Positions 18,067 to 26,482 of a stretch of 64,000 nucleotides of DNA are shown here, one piece after another. Source of the DNA: Companilactobacillus baiquanensis (GTDB taxonomy: Bacteria; Bacillota; Bacilli; Lactobacillales; Lactobacillaceae); the NCBI RefSeq assembly GCF_003946605.1, contig NZ_RHOQ01000001.1:124001-188000 (forward strand). Reading direction: 5' to 3'. The notes below the pieces were generated by a model. That model saw nothing but the letters and a program-made list of their open reading frames with translations. It was not told the origin of the DNA and made no database searches. The first letter of the stretch is position 1, and every line of letters begins with the position of its first letter. A program made the translations under genes and the position numbers.

Positions 18067-18606
18067 ATGTTCTATATTAGTGAAGTAAAAAATACTATGC
18101 CTAGTGAATTTGTGACACCTCTACAAAAAAAGGTTTATCAAACTTTAGATGAATTGAACTTATCATATGAGAGGGTTCATACGGATGAAGCGATAACGAT
18201 GGATGACTGTACGTCAATAGACAATAAGTTAAATATGAAGATGGTAAAAACTTTATTTTTGTGTAATCAAAAGAAGACCTTGTTCTATTTATTTGTAACA
18301 ACAGGTGACAAGAAATTTAAATCAAAGGATTTTAGCCATGCTTTAGATGTTTCAAGAGTTTCTTTTGCTCCCAAAGAGTTGATGAATCAAATGCTTGGTA
18401 CTAAGATAGGCGCTGCTACTATTTACAGTTCTCTATTGGACGAAAATAATGACCTAAAAATTGTTATTGATAAAGACGTAATTAATGAAAAATGGTACGG
18501 CTGTTCCGACGGGACTACAACAGGATATATGAAAATCAAAACAGATGATATTTTGAATAAATTGTTGCCAAAAACTCATCATATTCCGGCAATTATTGAA
18601 GTTTAG
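18067..18606 (+). CDS. ProX/PrdX-like aminoacyl-tRNA editing deacylase
   Basis: A 179-residue protein of the YbaK/PrdX fold. Recognisable blocks are KVYQTLDELNLSYERVHTDEA, NMKMVKTLFLCNQKKTLFYLF, a KKFKSKDFSHALDVSRVSFA segment and LGTKIGAATIYSSL, in the order seen in free-standing prolyl-tRNA editing proteins that hydrolyse Ala-tRNA(Pro). Substrate is inferred from similarity to that subfamily rather than the Cys-specific YbaK group. The start is uncertain: ATG at 18067 or at 18097; neither has a strong ribosome binding site. Regulation by the divergent LysR protein is likely. Confidence 0.72.
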   Translation: MFYISEVKNTMPSEFVTPLQKKVYQTLDELNLSYERVHTDEAITMDDCTSIDNKLNMKMVKTLFLCNQKKTLFYLFVTTGDKKFKSKDFSHALDVSRVSFAPKELMNQMLGTKIGAATIYSSLLDENNDLKIVIDKDVINEKWYGCSDGTTTGYMKIKTDDILNKLLPKTHHIPAIIEV

Positions 18607-18608
18607 AC

Positions 18609-18661
18609 TAAAAAAGCTCTTATGTTGATCGAATTTCTCGATTTAACATAAGAACTTTTTT
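18609..18661. terminator. Bidirectional terminator between the ProX-like gene and lexA
   Basis: A long hairpin: AAGCTCTTATGTT then GATCGA opposite TCGAT and AACATAAGAACTT, with A- and T-runs at either end. It serves the two convergent genes. Confidence 0.85.
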
Positions 18662-19285
18662 TTAGAATATATCGGAACGATAAAGTCCAACTACTTTTCC
18701 TAATATTTCAACGTTGTTTAGAATAATGGGGTCCATAGTGTCGTTTTCTGGTTGAAGTCTGTAATGATCCTCTTCTTGATAGAAACGTTTGCAAGTAGCT
18801 TCAATATCTTCAGTCATTGCAATTACGATCTCACCATTGTTAGCTGTATTTTGTGAATGGACAATTACAAAATCACCATCAAAGATTCCTATATTGACCA
18901 TACTTTCTCCGTGAATCTCTAGCATAAATAGTTCGCCGGAATCACGATTTAAATCAGGTGGGATAGGGAAGTATCCATCTGGATTTCTTTCAGCAGTAAT
19001 TGGTTGTCCAGCAGCAACTGCACCAAGTATTGGAATTTGTTTAGATTTAATTCCGATGGAATTTAATCCAGCAGTAGTCAACTCGATTGCCCTAGGTTTA
19101 GTAGGATCACGTTGAATAAAGCCTTTTTTCTCCAATCGTGATAAATGTCCATGTACTGTTGATGTAGATGATAGATCAACGGCTTCACAGATTTCTCTGA
19201 CTGTTGGAGGATATCCATGATCATCTAAATAATCGTGGATACATTGTAAAATTTGGGATTGTTTAGAAATCTCGACTTTTGACAT
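18662..19285 (-). CDS. lexA: LexA repressor
   Basis: A 207-residue SOS repressor (DinR in Bacillus). The N-terminal winged helix ([31 protein letters not shown]) binds the operator; the C-terminal S24 peptidase-like domain holds the self-cleavage site Ala92-Gly93 (AVAAGQ), Ser128 in HGESMV and Lys166 in TCKRF. All catalytic residues are intact. It is divergent from the DUF896 gene, as in Bacillus, where lexA faces the SOS yneA-yneB-ynzC genes, and its own promoter abuts a LexA box. Confidence 0.97.
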   Translation of the reverse strand: MSKVEISKQSQILQCIHDYLDDHGYPPTVREICEAVDLSSTSTVHGHLSRLEKKGFIQRDPTKPRAIELTTAGLNSIGIKSKQIPILGAVAAGQPITAERNPDGYFPIPPDLNRDSGELFMLEIHGESMVNIGIFDGDFVIVHSQNTANNGEIVIAMTEDIEATCKRFYQEEDHYRLQPENDTMDPIILNNVEILGKVVGLYRSDIF

Positions 19286-19316
19286 TAAAACACCTCATTG
19301 TTAGTATCTTATTTAG

Positions 19317-19356
19317 ATTGTATCAAAATAGTGATACAAATTCAAACAAGTGTTCG
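19317..19356 (-). promoter_or_regulatory. lexA promoter with abutting LexA box
   Basis: On the minus strand: TTGAAT (19340-19345), 17 bases, TACAAT (19317-19322). The LexA box CAAAC-N4-GTTCG (19343-19356; consensus CGAAC-N4-GTTCG, one mismatch) overlaps the -35, so LexA would repress its own gene and probably the divergent DUF896 gene. A further inverted repeat TTGTATC / GATACAA (19318-19339) lies inside the promoter. Confidence 0.7.
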
Positions 19357-19376
19357 CTACACAGGGGTGTTTATTA

Positions 19377-19619
19377 ATGAAAGAGCAAGAGGAATTAATT
19401 GCTAAAATAAATGAACTGGCTCATAAGGCCAAAGCAGGTACGATTACACATGAAGAAGAGAAGCAACAAGCTGCTTTACGTGAAAAGTATTTGGAAAATT
19501 TTCGCGCCAGCTTTCGTTCACAAATTGAAATGATGAAAGTGTATGATAAAGAGGGTAAAGAAGTAACTCCTAATAAAGTTAAAGAAATTCAACGTAAAAA
19601 GGGATTACGTGACGATTAG
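19377..19619 (+). CDS. DUF896 (YnzC-like) protein
   Basis: An 80-residue, highly charged two-helix protein. The sequence EELIAKINELAHKAKAGTITHEEEKQQAALREKYLENFR and the following FRSQI are the DUF896/UPF0291 family pattern. In Bacillus the homologue YnzC belongs to an SOS-induced operon divergent from lexA; the same arrangement and a LexA box are seen here. No cell-division suppressor yneA-like gene lies between. The ATG at 19377 follows AGGGGTG; upstream in-frame codons overlap the operator. Molecular function unknown. Confidence 0.88.
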   Translation: MKEQEELIAKINELAHKAKAGTITHEEEKQQAALREKYLENFRASFRSQIEMMKVYDKEGKEVTPNKVKEIQRKKGLRDD

Positions 19620-19680
19620 TCTTTTAATTTAGTGAATTTTTTTGTAGTATTATTAGTTGTATAGAAAGGGTGAACGATAT

Positions 19681-19899
19681 ATGTTGACAATAATTCTTGT
19701 CGCAATCATTGCTTTATTAGCAGGATTGGCTGCAGGTTTCTTCATTGCAAGATGGTATATGAAAAAATACTTTGAAGAAAATCCACCAATCAGTCCAGAC
19801 ATGATCAAACAAATGATGGCACAAATGGGACAAAAGCCTTCACAAAAGAAATTGAATCAAGTGATGAGCTCAATGAAAGCCCAACAAAAGAAGAAATAA
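19681..19899 (+). CDS. yneF: YneF-family (UPF0154) small membrane protein
   Basis: A 72-residue protein with one N-terminal transmembrane helix (residues 2-24, [20 protein letters not shown]) followed by [35 protein letters not shown], the hallmark of UPF0154/YneF. Function unknown; conserved in Firmicutes close to lexA. The ATG at 19681 follows AAAGGGTGA. A terminator overlaps its stop codon. Confidence 0.9.
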   Translation: MLTIILVAIIALLAGLAAGFFIARWYMKKYFEENPPISPDMIKQMMAQMGQKPSQKKLNQVMSSMKAQQKKK

Positions 19900-19927
19900 A
19901 AAAACTAGACAATGTCTAGTTTTTTTT
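19899..19927. terminator. Bidirectional terminator between yneF and plsC
   Basis: AAAAACTAGAC pairs with GTCTAGTTTTT around a 3-base loop, with T-runs on both strands; serves the convergent pair. Confidence 0.88.
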
Positions 19928-20552
19928 ATTTCTTCTTTTTGACCGGAACATACGTGAAATCTGGATCGATTTCATTATCGACTTTCTTCCAGCTACTTTC
20001 CATGTCAGCATTTACTTTTTCAGTTTGCTCATCATCAAGTTTTGCTTTAAAATCAAAGTCGATTTCTGGTCCAATTCCAATTGTTATTTGTTGATGCTTT
20101 AACAAACCGGAAAATTTCAATGGTCCTTGATAAACAAAAGGTACTAAAGGCGCTTTTGATAACTTTGCAATCAATGATGCACCGCCCTTTAAATCTTCTG
20201 AGTATCTTGTTCCTGATGGAAACATGATCAAGACTTGACCTTTTTTTTTCAAAGCTTTTACAGGCGTTTTGATAACTGATGGTCCAGGATGCTTACGATC
20301 AACTGGAAAAGCATGTGAATGGTTTAAGATAAAACGAATGATCGGATTTTTAAATAATTCTTTTTTTGCCATAAATGTTGCTTCTCTGGGTGCAATCACG
20401 AGTGCAAAGAAAACTGGCTCCCACCAAGTTCTATGGGGTGCCACAATGATGTATGGTCCGTTTGGCAGGTTTTCTTTACCGACAACGTTATATTTACCGT
20501 TTAAAATGAAAACCAACCCTTTAACTAAAGCTCGGATAAATTTATAAAACAT
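19926..20552 (-). CDS. plsC: 1-acyl-sn-glycerol-3-phosphate acyltransferase
   Basis: A 208-residue acyltransferase that makes phosphatidic acid from lysophosphatidic acid at the membrane. The fold is clear: an N-terminal hydrophobic helix, the motif I region APHRTWWEP, motif II FPVDRKHPGPS, motif III FPSGTR and motif IV VPFVYQGP. Motif I reads H40-x4-E45 instead of the nearly universal H-x4-D, the codon being GAG. Motif III has Ser in place of Glu, which is common in lactobacilli. Whether Glu45 supports catalysis cannot be told from sequence. Monocistronic, convergent with yneF. Confidence 0.88.
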   Translation of the reverse strand: MFYKFIRALVKGLVFILNGKYNVVGKENLPNGPYIIVAPHRTWWEPVFFALVIAPREATFMAKKELFKNPIIRFILNHSHAFPVDRKHPGPSVIKTPVKALKKKGQVLIMFPSGTRYSEDLKGGASLIAKLSKAPLVPFVYQGPLKFSGLLKHQQITIGIGPEIDFDFKAKLDDEQTEKVNADMESSWKKVDNEIDPDFTYVPVKKKK

Positions 20553-20613
20553 AAAATTATCATTCTCCCTAAAATTAATTTACTTAAATAAAATACCATA
20601 AAGCAGGTGTACA

Positions 20614-21336
20614 ATGTCCAATTTGTCTCAAGATATAATTTCAAACAGTGGAGTTCGAATATTCCAAGACAAAGAACTTTATTCTTTTAATTTAGATACC
20701 ATTCTACTCTATAACTTTGCAAAACCGGTAAATAAAGGTACAGTAGTTGACCTTTGTTCTGGAAATGGAGCAATTGGTTTATCGTTGACCGCCAAAACTA
20801 AAGCTAAGATCTATTTAGTGGAATTACAAAGTGTTTTATCGGATTTGGCAAAAAAAGGCATCGACGAAAATGGATTAGGTGATCAAGTTAGTCTTATCAA
20901 TGATGATATTAAAAATATTCAAAATTATATATCTCACGATACAGTTGATACGATAGTATGTAATCCACCATACTTTCCAATCAATGAAAATTCTCGAATT
21001 AAAGATAATCCGGTGTTAGCTGTTGCTAGGCATGAGCTTAAAACAAATTTATCAGAAATTTTGTATACTTCAAAAGTCTTACTAAAAGAGAATTCACATT
21101 TGTTTTTAGTTTATCGACCGGAACGTATGACAGAAATGATTAATGAAATGTCAAAAAACAAATTGAAACCTAGCAGGATCAAATTTATACGCTCTTCTGC
21201 AAATAAGGATGCTAACTTGATGCTGGTAGACGCCGTTAAAACGGTCAAAGAAACGTCTTTGAATGTTGAACCTGATTTAGTCATGTACAAAGATGATAGT
21301 TTAACTAAGGAGGCAAAAAAGATTATTGAAGGATAA
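20614..21336 (+). CDS. tRNA1(Val) adenine-N6-methyltransferase-like protein (TrmN6/YabB family)
   Basis: A 240-residue class I SAM-dependent methyltransferase. Motif I is [15 protein letters not shown], the acidic motif II is IYLVELQ, and the catalytic motif IV is NPPYF, typical of N6-adenine methylation. The family (YfiC/TrmN6, YabB in Bacillus) modifies A37 of tRNA1(Val) in E. coli; the substrate here is inferred. The next gene, a GIY-YIG protein, starts 11 bases before its end; the same neighbour pair (yabB-yazA) occurs in Bacillus. Confidence 0.85.
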   Translation: MSNLSQDIISNSGVRIFQDKELYSFNLDTILLYNFAKPVNKGTVVDLCSGNGAIGLSLTAKTKAKIYLVELQSVLSDLAKKGIDENGLGDQVSLINDDIKNIQNYISHDTVDTIVCNPPYFPINENSRIKDNPVLAVARHELKTNLSEILYTSKVLLKENSHLFLVYRPERMTEMINEMSKNKLKPSRIKFIRSSANKDANLMLVDAVKTVKETSLNVEPDLVMYKDDSLTKEAKKIIEG

Positions 21337-21607
21337 TTATTATGTCTATATTCTATTGTGTGCTGATAAAACATTTTATATTGGAACTAGTAATAATGTA
21401 GAAAAAAGAGTCCAGACACATAATTCTGGAAAAGGTGCGAAATATACAAAAACTAGAAGACCAGTGCAATTACTATATACTGAAACTTTGCCGGATAAGT
21501 CGTCAGCTTTGAAAAGAGAAATCGAGTTAAAAAAATTTACTCGTGCCAAAAAAGAAAAATTATTATCCGATGCAGGGATAAATTGGCGTAACCACTTGAT
21601 TAAATAG
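21326..21607 (+). CDS. GIY-YIG domain protein (YazA/UPF0213 family)
   Basis: A 93-residue single-domain GIY-YIG nuclease-fold protein. The motif is [20 protein letters not shown], followed by [14 protein letters not shown] and an Arg-rich segment ending in a conserved Glu (KREIELKKF). Its function is unknown, although the fold is that of structure-specific nucleases. The start is TTG at 21326, inside the end of the methyltransferase gene, preceded by AAGGAGG at 21307-21313; no in-frame ATG is available. Translational coupling is likely. Confidence 0.88.
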   Translation: MKDNYYVYILLCADKTFYIGTSNNVEKRVQTHNSGKGAKYTKTRRPVQLLYTETLPDKSSALKREIELKKFTRAKKEKLLSDAGINWRNHLIK

Positions 21608-21624
21608 TTTTTTTTCTATATAAT
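21596..21624 (+). promoter_or_regulatory. rpsB promoter
   Basis: TTGATT (21596-21601), 17 bases, TATAAT (21619-21624): a near-consensus sigma-A promoter about 107 bases before the rpsB start. The -35 overlaps the end of the GIY-YIG gene. Confidence 0.7.
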
Positions 21625-21631
21625 ATTTGCT

Positions 21632-21725
21632 TGTATTGAATACACACACTTAACGATTCTGTTGACGGTGCGCGATTGCGTATCAATGGAACACGACTTA
21701 AGTGGAGGTAAAAACCAGGAGGAAT
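21632..21725 (+). promoter_or_regulatory. rpsB 5' leader, probably structured
   Basis: CACTTAA (21647-21653) can pair with TTAAGTG (21698-21704), closing a roughly 44-base GC-richer domain right before the AGGAGG. This fits an S2 leader of the kind that lets ribosomal protein S2 control its own operon, but no named family was confirmed. Confidence 0.4.
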
Positions 21726-21730
21726 TTTTT

Positions 21731-22513
21731 ATGTCAGTTATTTCTATGAAACAACTACTTGAAGCCGGTGTACATTTTGGACACCAAACAAGACGTTGGA
21801 ACCCTAAGATGAAGCCATTTATCTTTACACAAAGAAATGGTATTTACATCATTGATTTACAAAAAACAGTTCGCATGATCGACGATGCTTACAATTACAT
21901 GAAGGCAGTTGCCGGTGATGATGGTATCTTCTTGTTTGTTGGTACAAAGAAACAAGCTCAAGACGCTATCGAAGAAGAAGCAAAACGTGCAGGTCAATAT
22001 TACGTTAACCATCGTTGGTTAGGTGGTACTTTGACTAACTGGAATACAATCCAAAAACGTATTAAGAGATTAAAGGATCTTAAGACAATGGCAGAAGATG
22101 GAACATTCGAACGCCTACCTAAGAAAGAAGTTGCCTTACTAACAAAACAACAAGCTAAGTTGGAGAAGTTCCTTGGTGGTATTGAAGATATGCCAAGAAT
22201 TCCTGATGTTATGTTTATTGTTGATCCACATAAAGAAAACATTGCTGTTAACGAAGCTAAGAAGCTTAATATTCCTATCGTTGCTATGGTCGATACAAAT
22301 ACAGACCCTGACGATATCGATGTTATTATTCCTTCAAACGATGACGCTATCCGTGCCGTTCGTTTGATCGTTTCTAAGATGGCTGATGCTATCGTTGAAG
22401 GTCGTCAAGGTGAAGACGATATTTCAAGTGATGATTTTAATAAAGACCAACCTCAAGATGATAAATCTATTGAAAATGTAGCTGAATCATCAGATAATGG
22501 TAATGAAAAATAA
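21731..22513 (+). CDS. rpsB: 30S ribosomal protein S2
   Basis: A 260-residue ribosomal protein. The N-terminal [20 protein letters not shown], then [33 protein letters not shown] and [12 protein letters not shown] are diagnostic. The C-terminal 25 residues are acidic and low-complexity ([16 protein letters not shown]), a frequent extension in lactobacilli. The ATG at 21731 follows AGGAGG. Upstream in-frame codons fall within the leader. It is followed by an attenuator and tsf. Confidence 0.97.
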   Translation: MSVISMKQLLEAGVHFGHQTRRWNPKMKPFIFTQRNGIYIIDLQKTVRMIDDAYNYMKAVAGDDGIFLFVGTKKQAQDAIEEEAKRAGQYYVNHRWLGGTLTNWNTIQKRIKRLKDLKTMAEDGTFERLPKKEVALLTKQQAKLEKFLGGIEDMPRIPDVMFIVDPHKENIAVNEAKKLNIPIVAMVDTNTDPDDIDVIIPSNDDAIRAVRLIVSKMADAIVEGRQGEDDISSDDFNKDQPQDDKSIENVAESSDNGNEK

Positions 22514-22530
22514 AAATTAATAACTGTGAA

Positions 22531-22562
22531 TAGAGTCATCTGAATAAGATGGCTTTATTTTA
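22531..22562 (+). terminator. Attenuator-like hairpin between rpsB and tsf
   Basis: AGTCATCT pairs with AGATGGCT (one G-T) plus three closing pairs, followed by TTTATTTTA. Probably a partial terminator adjusting tsf to rpsB levels. Confidence 0.6.
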
Positions 22563-22579
22563 CGACTGGAGGATAATTG

Positions 22580-23458
22580 ATGGCTAAAATAACTGCTGCT
22601 CAAGTTAAAGAATTACGTGATAAAACAAGTGTTGGTATGATGGACGCTAAAAAGGCTTTGGTTGCTACTGATGGTGACATGCAAAAAGCTATTGACGAAT
22701 TACGTGAAAAAGGTATTGCTAAGGCTGCTAAGAAAAATGATCGTATCGCTGCCGAAGGTTTAGCTGAAATTGTTATTTCTGGTAACAAAGCTGCTATCTA
22801 CGAAGTTAACTCAGAAACTGACTTTGTTTCTTCAAATGATAAGTTCAAGACTCTTGTTGCAAATATTGGTAAAGCTCTTGTTGAGAATGAACCAAAATCA
22901 ATGGATGAAGCTTTGGCAATCAAGACAAGTGATGGGGAAACGATCAATGACGCTATTACTGGTTTAACAGCTGTTATTGGTGAAAAGATCACTTTGAGAC
23001 GCTTCCATATCGTTGAAAAGAACGATTCACAAGTATTTGGCTCATACTTACACAATGGTGGCTTAATTGCTGCTCTAACACTTCTTAATGGTTCCGATGA
23101 GGAAGCTGCTAAGGATGTTGCTATGCACGTTGCTGCTATCAATCCAACATATCTTAATCGTGATGCTGTACCTGCTGATGTTTTGGAACATGAAAAGAAA
23201 ATTTTCACTGAAGAAACAAAAGCTGAAGGTAAGCCTGAAAAGATCATTCCTAGAATCGTTGAAGGACGCTTAAACAAATATCTATCAGAAATTAGTTTGG
23301 CTGACCAAGAATTTGTTAAGGATTCAGACATGACTGTTCAACAATATGTTGAATCAAAGAAGAGTTCATTGGTATCATTTGTTCGCTTTGAAGTCGGTGA
23401 AGGAATCGAAAAGGCTGAAGATAACTTTGTTGATGAAGTTATGAATCAAATTAAGTAA
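22580..23458 (+). CDS. tsf: Elongation factor Ts
   Basis: A 292-residue guanine nucleotide exchange factor for EF-Tu. The N-terminal UBA-like domain ([24 protein letters not shown]) and the following [19 protein letters not shown], then NSETDFVS, are diagnostic; the dimerisation region follows to the end. The ATG at 22580 follows TGGAGGA; a TTG three bases before is ignored. Usual rpsB-tsf-pyrH-frr order. Confidence 0.97.
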   Translation: MAKITAAQVKELRDKTSVGMMDAKKALVATDGDMQKAIDELREKGIAKAAKKNDRIAAEGLAEIVISGNKAAIYEVNSETDFVSSNDKFKTLVANIGKALVENEPKSMDEALAIKTSDGETINDAITGLTAVIGEKITLRRFHIVEKNDSQVFGSYLHNGGLIAALTLLNGSDEEAAKDVAMHVAAINPTYLNRDAVPADVLEHEKKIFTEETKAEGKPEKIIPRIVEGRLNKYLSEISLADQEFVKDSDMTVQQYVESKKSSLVSFVRFEVGEGIEKAEDNFVDEVMNQIK

Positions 23459-23475
23459 TTATTTTTTTGAGAGGG

Positions 23476-23513
23476 GATCGCTTAATTCTTATGAATTAAA
23501 CGGTCTTTTCTTG
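23476..23513 (+). terminator. Rho-independent terminator after tsf
   Basis: GATCGCTTAATTC pairs with GAATTAAACGGTC (one mismatch, one G-T) around TTAT, followed by TTTTCTT. Confidence 0.75.
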
Positions 23514-23572
23514 TATAATCAGCTTTTTTTTAATTAAAAATAGTGATTAATATAATTTAGCTTAATTGATTA

Positions 23573-23581
23573 TGTTAAAAT
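23573..23581 (+). promoter_or_regulatory. Candidate extended -10 promoter for pyrH
   Basis: TG-T-TAAAAT at 23573-23581, 30 bases before the pyrH start and after the tsf terminator. The -35 is poor, as is usual for extended -10 promoters. Other TATAAT sequences nearby (23514, 23551) could also serve. Confidence 0.4.
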
Positions 23582-23610
23582 GTTTAGTAGCAAATTTAAA
23601 GGAGAGAACT

Positions 23611-24342
23611 ATGCCTGATATCAAGTATAAAAGAATAATTTTAAAAGTTTCTGGTGAGGCCTTAGCAGGAGAAAAGGGATTTGGAATCAATCCACCTGTT
23701 ATTAAACAAATTGCTGAACAAATCAAGAGTATCCACGAATTAGGTGTCGAGATTGCTATTGTTTGTGGTGGCGGTAACATTTGGCGAGGAGAAACTGGTG
23801 CCGAAATGGGTATGGATCGTGCTCAAGCCGATTACATGGGTATGATGGCCACAGTTATGAATGGTTTGGCATTGCAAGATGGATTAGAACAATTGCATGT
23901 CCCTACACGAGTACAAACATCAATTGAAATGCGTCAAGTTGCAGAACCATACATTAGAAGAAGAGCTATTAGACATCTCGAAAAGGGACGTGTAGTGATC
24001 TTTGCTGGTGGCACTGGTAATCCATATTTCTCAACTGATACTACTTCAGTATTGCGTGCAGCTGAAATTGAAGCTGATGTCATTTTAATGGCTAAGAACA
24101 ATGTTGATGGTGTTTATTCAGCTGATCCTAAGAAAGACCCTAATGCTAAGAAATATGATGAATTGTCACAACTTGATATTATTAATAAGAATTTAGGTGT
24201 AATGGATTCAACCGCTTCATCATTGTCAATGGACAATAATATTCCATTGATCGTTTTTAATTTGAACAAACCTGAAAACATTAAACGTGTTATTCAAGGT
24301 GAAAATATAGGAACAATTATAAAGGGTGGTAATGATGACTGA
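23611..24342 (+). CDS. pyrH: UMP kinase
   Basis: A 243-residue hexameric amino acid kinase-fold enzyme that phosphorylates UMP to UDP. Motifs: [56 protein letters not shown] and [12 protein letters not shown]. The ATG at 23611 follows GGAGAG. The frr start lies within its last codons, so translation is coupled. Confidence 0.97.
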   Translation: MPDIKYKRIILKVSGEALAGEKGFGINPPVIKQIAEQIKSIHELGVEIAIVCGGGNIWRGETGAEMGMDRAQADYMGMMATVMNGLALQDGLEQLHVPTRVQTSIEMRQVAEPYIRRRAIRHLEKGRVVIFAGGTGNPYFSTDTTSVLRAAEIEADVILMAKNNVDGVYSADPKKDPNAKKYDELSQLDIINKNLGVMDSTASSLSMDNNIPLIVFNLNKPENIKRVIQGENIGTIIKGGNDD

Positions 24343-24895
24343 TAATATAGCTATTTCAAAAGCAAAAGAAAATATGACAAAATCAATTGAAGTTTTAAAT
24401 AGAGAGCTTGCCAATATTCGTGCTGGTAAAGCAAATGCTTCAATTTTGAATAATATTAAAGTATTTTATTACGGTACAGAAGTTCCATTAAATCAAGTTG
24501 CTTCAATCAATATTCCAGAAGCACGTGTTTTGTTGGTTACTCCATATGATAAGACAGCTTTAGATGATATTGAACATGCTATTAATGCATCTGATCTTGG
24601 ATTGAATCCTGCAAATGATGGAAATGTTATTCGTTTAGTTATTCCACAATTAACAGGTGAACGTAGACAAGAAATTGCTAAGCAAGTTGGTAAGGAAGCT
24701 GAAGAAACACGTATTGCCGTTAGAAATGTCAGAAGAGACGCAATGGATGATATCAAGAAACAACAAAAGAATGGCGACATTACTGAAGATGGATTACACG
24801 ATCTAGAAGATCAAATTCAAAAGGTTACTGATAAAGCCGTTGCAGATATCAATGATCTTGCTGAAGCTAAAGAAAAGGAAATTACTGAAGGGTAA
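24335..24895 (+). CDS. frr: Ribosome recycling factor
   Basis: A 186-residue two-domain protein that, with EF-G, splits post-termination ribosomes. The coiled-coil domain I motif [20 protein letters not shown] and VALLVTPYD-like AsN segment ([11 protein letters not shown]) plus [23 protein letters not shown] are diagnostic. Two adjacent ATGs are possible (24332 and 24335); the second gives the typical family length. Overlaps pyrH by eight bases. Confidence 0.96.
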   Translation: MTDNIAISKAKENMTKSIEVLNRELANIRAGKANASILNNIKVFYYGTEVPLNQVASINIPEARVLLVTPYDKTALDDIEHAINASDLGLNPANDGNVIRLVIPQLTGERRQEIAKQVGKEAEETRIAVRNVRRDAMDDIKKQQKNGDITEDGLHDLEDQIQKVTDKAVADINDLAEAKEKEITEG

Positions 24896-24910
24896 CCTTC
24901 AGTTTATTAT
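24884..24910 (+). terminator. Weak hairpin between frr and uppS
   Basis: ACTGAAGG pairs perfectly with CCTTCAGT around GTAA, followed by TTATTATTT. It includes the frr stop. Probably an attenuator, because uppS starts ten bases after. Confidence 0.5.
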
Positions 24911-24912
24911 TT

Positions 24913-25656
24913 ATGGCAGATCTAAATAATAGTAAACAAAATTCTGATTTGAGGGTTCCAAAGCATATTGCAATCATTATGGATGGTAATGGACGTTGGG
25001 CTAAGCGTTTAGGTCAACCAAGAATTGCTGGACATAAAGAGGGCATGAATAATGTCAAACGTATTGCGATCGCCGCAAATAATCTTGGAGTAAATGTTTT
25101 GAGTCTGTATGCGTTCTCGACTGAGAATTGGACTCGACCAAGTAAAGAAGTTAATTTTTTAATGCGTCTACCGGTAGATTTTTTCGGTACCTTTATGCCT
25201 GATCTTATTGAAGAAAATATCCAGGTCATGGTAACAGGCTTTACGGACAAACTCCCTTCTAAAACAAAGAAAGCTGTTTTGGATGCGGTTGAAGATACTA
25301 AGCAAAATACTGGAATGATTCTTAACTTTGCCTTTAACTATGGAGGAAGAGCTGAAATCGTTAATGCTGCTAAAATGCTAGCAATCAAAGTTAAAAATGG
25401 AGAAATCAGTCCGGATGAGATTGATGATCCTTTATTTGAGGAGCAGTTGCTCACTAATCCATTGGGTGATTTAGCAGATCCAGATTTGTTGATCAGAACT
25501 AGTGGAGAAGAACGTATTTCAAATTTCATGTTATGGCAAATGGCATATTCTGAAATGGTTTTTGATAAAACATATTGGCCAGATTTTACTTCTGACGATC
25601 TAGTTAATGATATTAAGATTTTTAATGACAGAGACAGAAGATTCGGGTCTGTTTAA
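24913..25656 (+). CDS. uppS: Undecaprenyl diphosphate synthase
   Basis: A 247-residue cis-prenyltransferase that builds the C55 lipid carrier for cell wall synthesis from farnesyl diphosphate and isopentenyl diphosphate. Motifs: IAIIMDGNGRWAKRLG with the catalytic Asp, GHKEGMNNV, LYAFSTENWTRP, FNYGGRAEI and DLLIRTSGEERISNFMLWQ. Full length. Together with the canonical pathway enzymes it shows that this unrelated cis-type synthase, not the degenerate trans-type protein at 55 kb, makes the wall carrier. Followed 13 bases later by cdsA. Confidence 0.97.
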   Translation: MADLNNSKQNSDLRVPKHIAIIMDGNGRWAKRLGQPRIAGHKEGMNNVKRIAIAANNLGVNVLSLYAFSTENWTRPSKEVNFLMRLPVDFFGTFMPDLIEENIQVMVTGFTDKLPSKTKKAVLDAVEDTKQNTGMILNFAFNYGGRAEIVNAAKMLAIKVKNGEISPDEIDDPLFEEQLLTNPLGDLADPDLLIRTSGEERISNFMLWQMAYSEMVFDKTYWPDFTSDDLVNDIKIFNDRDRRFGSV

Positions 25657-25669
25657 CTGGGGGAATATT

Positions 25670-26464
25670 ATGAAACAACGTGTAATTACGGCAGTGATAG
25701 CACTAGCAATTTTTATCCCAATTTTATACTTTGGGGGAATTTGGCTAGAAGTTGCCGCTGCGGTATTAGCAGCAATTGGTGTATTTGAAATTTATATCAT
25801 GAGAAAAAGAATTATTGTTTCGATTGATTTTGTTCTTACGATTTTGGGTACATTGGCTTTAGCGGTACCGATCAATTTCTATCGTGGCTGGTCTCCAAAG
25901 GGCTTTTCAAGACTAGATATTTTTTACGTTTTCGCTGTACTTTTGATGATAGTTACAGTTCTGACTAAAAATAAATTCAATTTTGAAGATGCAGCGGTTT
26001 CGGTAATTTCAATGATTTATATTGGAACAGGTTTTCATTATTTGGCATCTGTCAGAAACTCTAGCGGCGGACTTGGACTTTTAATGTTTGCGCTGATAGT
26101 TGTCTGGTCAACGGATATCTTTGCGTATACATTCGGAAGAAAGATTGGAAAGCATAAGCTATGGCCTGCTATAAGTCCCAATAAAACTTGGGAAGGTACG
26201 ATTGCCGGAATTATTTCAGCCTTGGTTTTATCAGGAATTTACATGTACTTTGTTCCACAAAAGTATTCAATGGTTTCAATGCTGATAATTGCCTTGATCC
26301 TATCTGCATTTGGACAAATGGGTGACTTGATCGAGTCAGCTTATAAGAGATATTACAAAGTGAAAGATTCCGGAAATATTTTACCAGGACATGGTGGAAT
26401 TTTAGATAGATTTGACAGTATGTTGATCGTATTGCCACTATTACATGTTTTTGGTTTAGTTTAA
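25670..26464 (+). CDS. cdsA: Phosphatidate cytidylyltransferase
   Basis: A 264-residue integral membrane enzyme (about seven or eight hydrophobic helices) that makes CDP-diacylglycerol from phosphatidic acid and CTP. The C-terminal signature SPNKTWEGTIAG, then GDLIESAYKRYYKVKDSG and LPGHGGILDRFDS, is diagnostic and contains the catalytic acidic residues. The ATG at 25670 follows GGGGGAA; upstream in-frame codons lie within uppS. Next is rseP after 18 bases. Confidence 0.96.
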   Translation: MKQRVITAVIALAIFIPILYFGGIWLEVAAAVLAAIGVFEIYIMRKRIIVSIDFVLTILGTLALAVPINFYRGWSPKGFSRLDIFYVFAVLLMIVTVLTKNKFNFEDAAVSVISMIYIGTGFHYLASVRNSSGGLGLLMFALIVVWSTDIFAYTFGRKIGKHKLWPAISPNKTWEGTIAGIISALVLSGIYMYFVPQKYSMVSMLIIALILSAFGQMGDLIESAYKRYYKVKDSGNILPGHGGILDRFDSMLIVLPLLHVFGLV

Positions 26465-26482
26465 AGGTTCGTGGAGGTTAAA

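Noticed and set aside
18060..18089. Short frame from ATG at 18060 before the ProX-like gene
   Set aside because: Only nine codons and in the wrong frame; regarded as chance, although a leader peptide cannot be excluded.
22798..23331. Minus-strand open frame of 177 codons within tsf
   Set aside because: Lies wholly within tsf, no family resemblance, no ribosome binding site; a codon-bias shadow.
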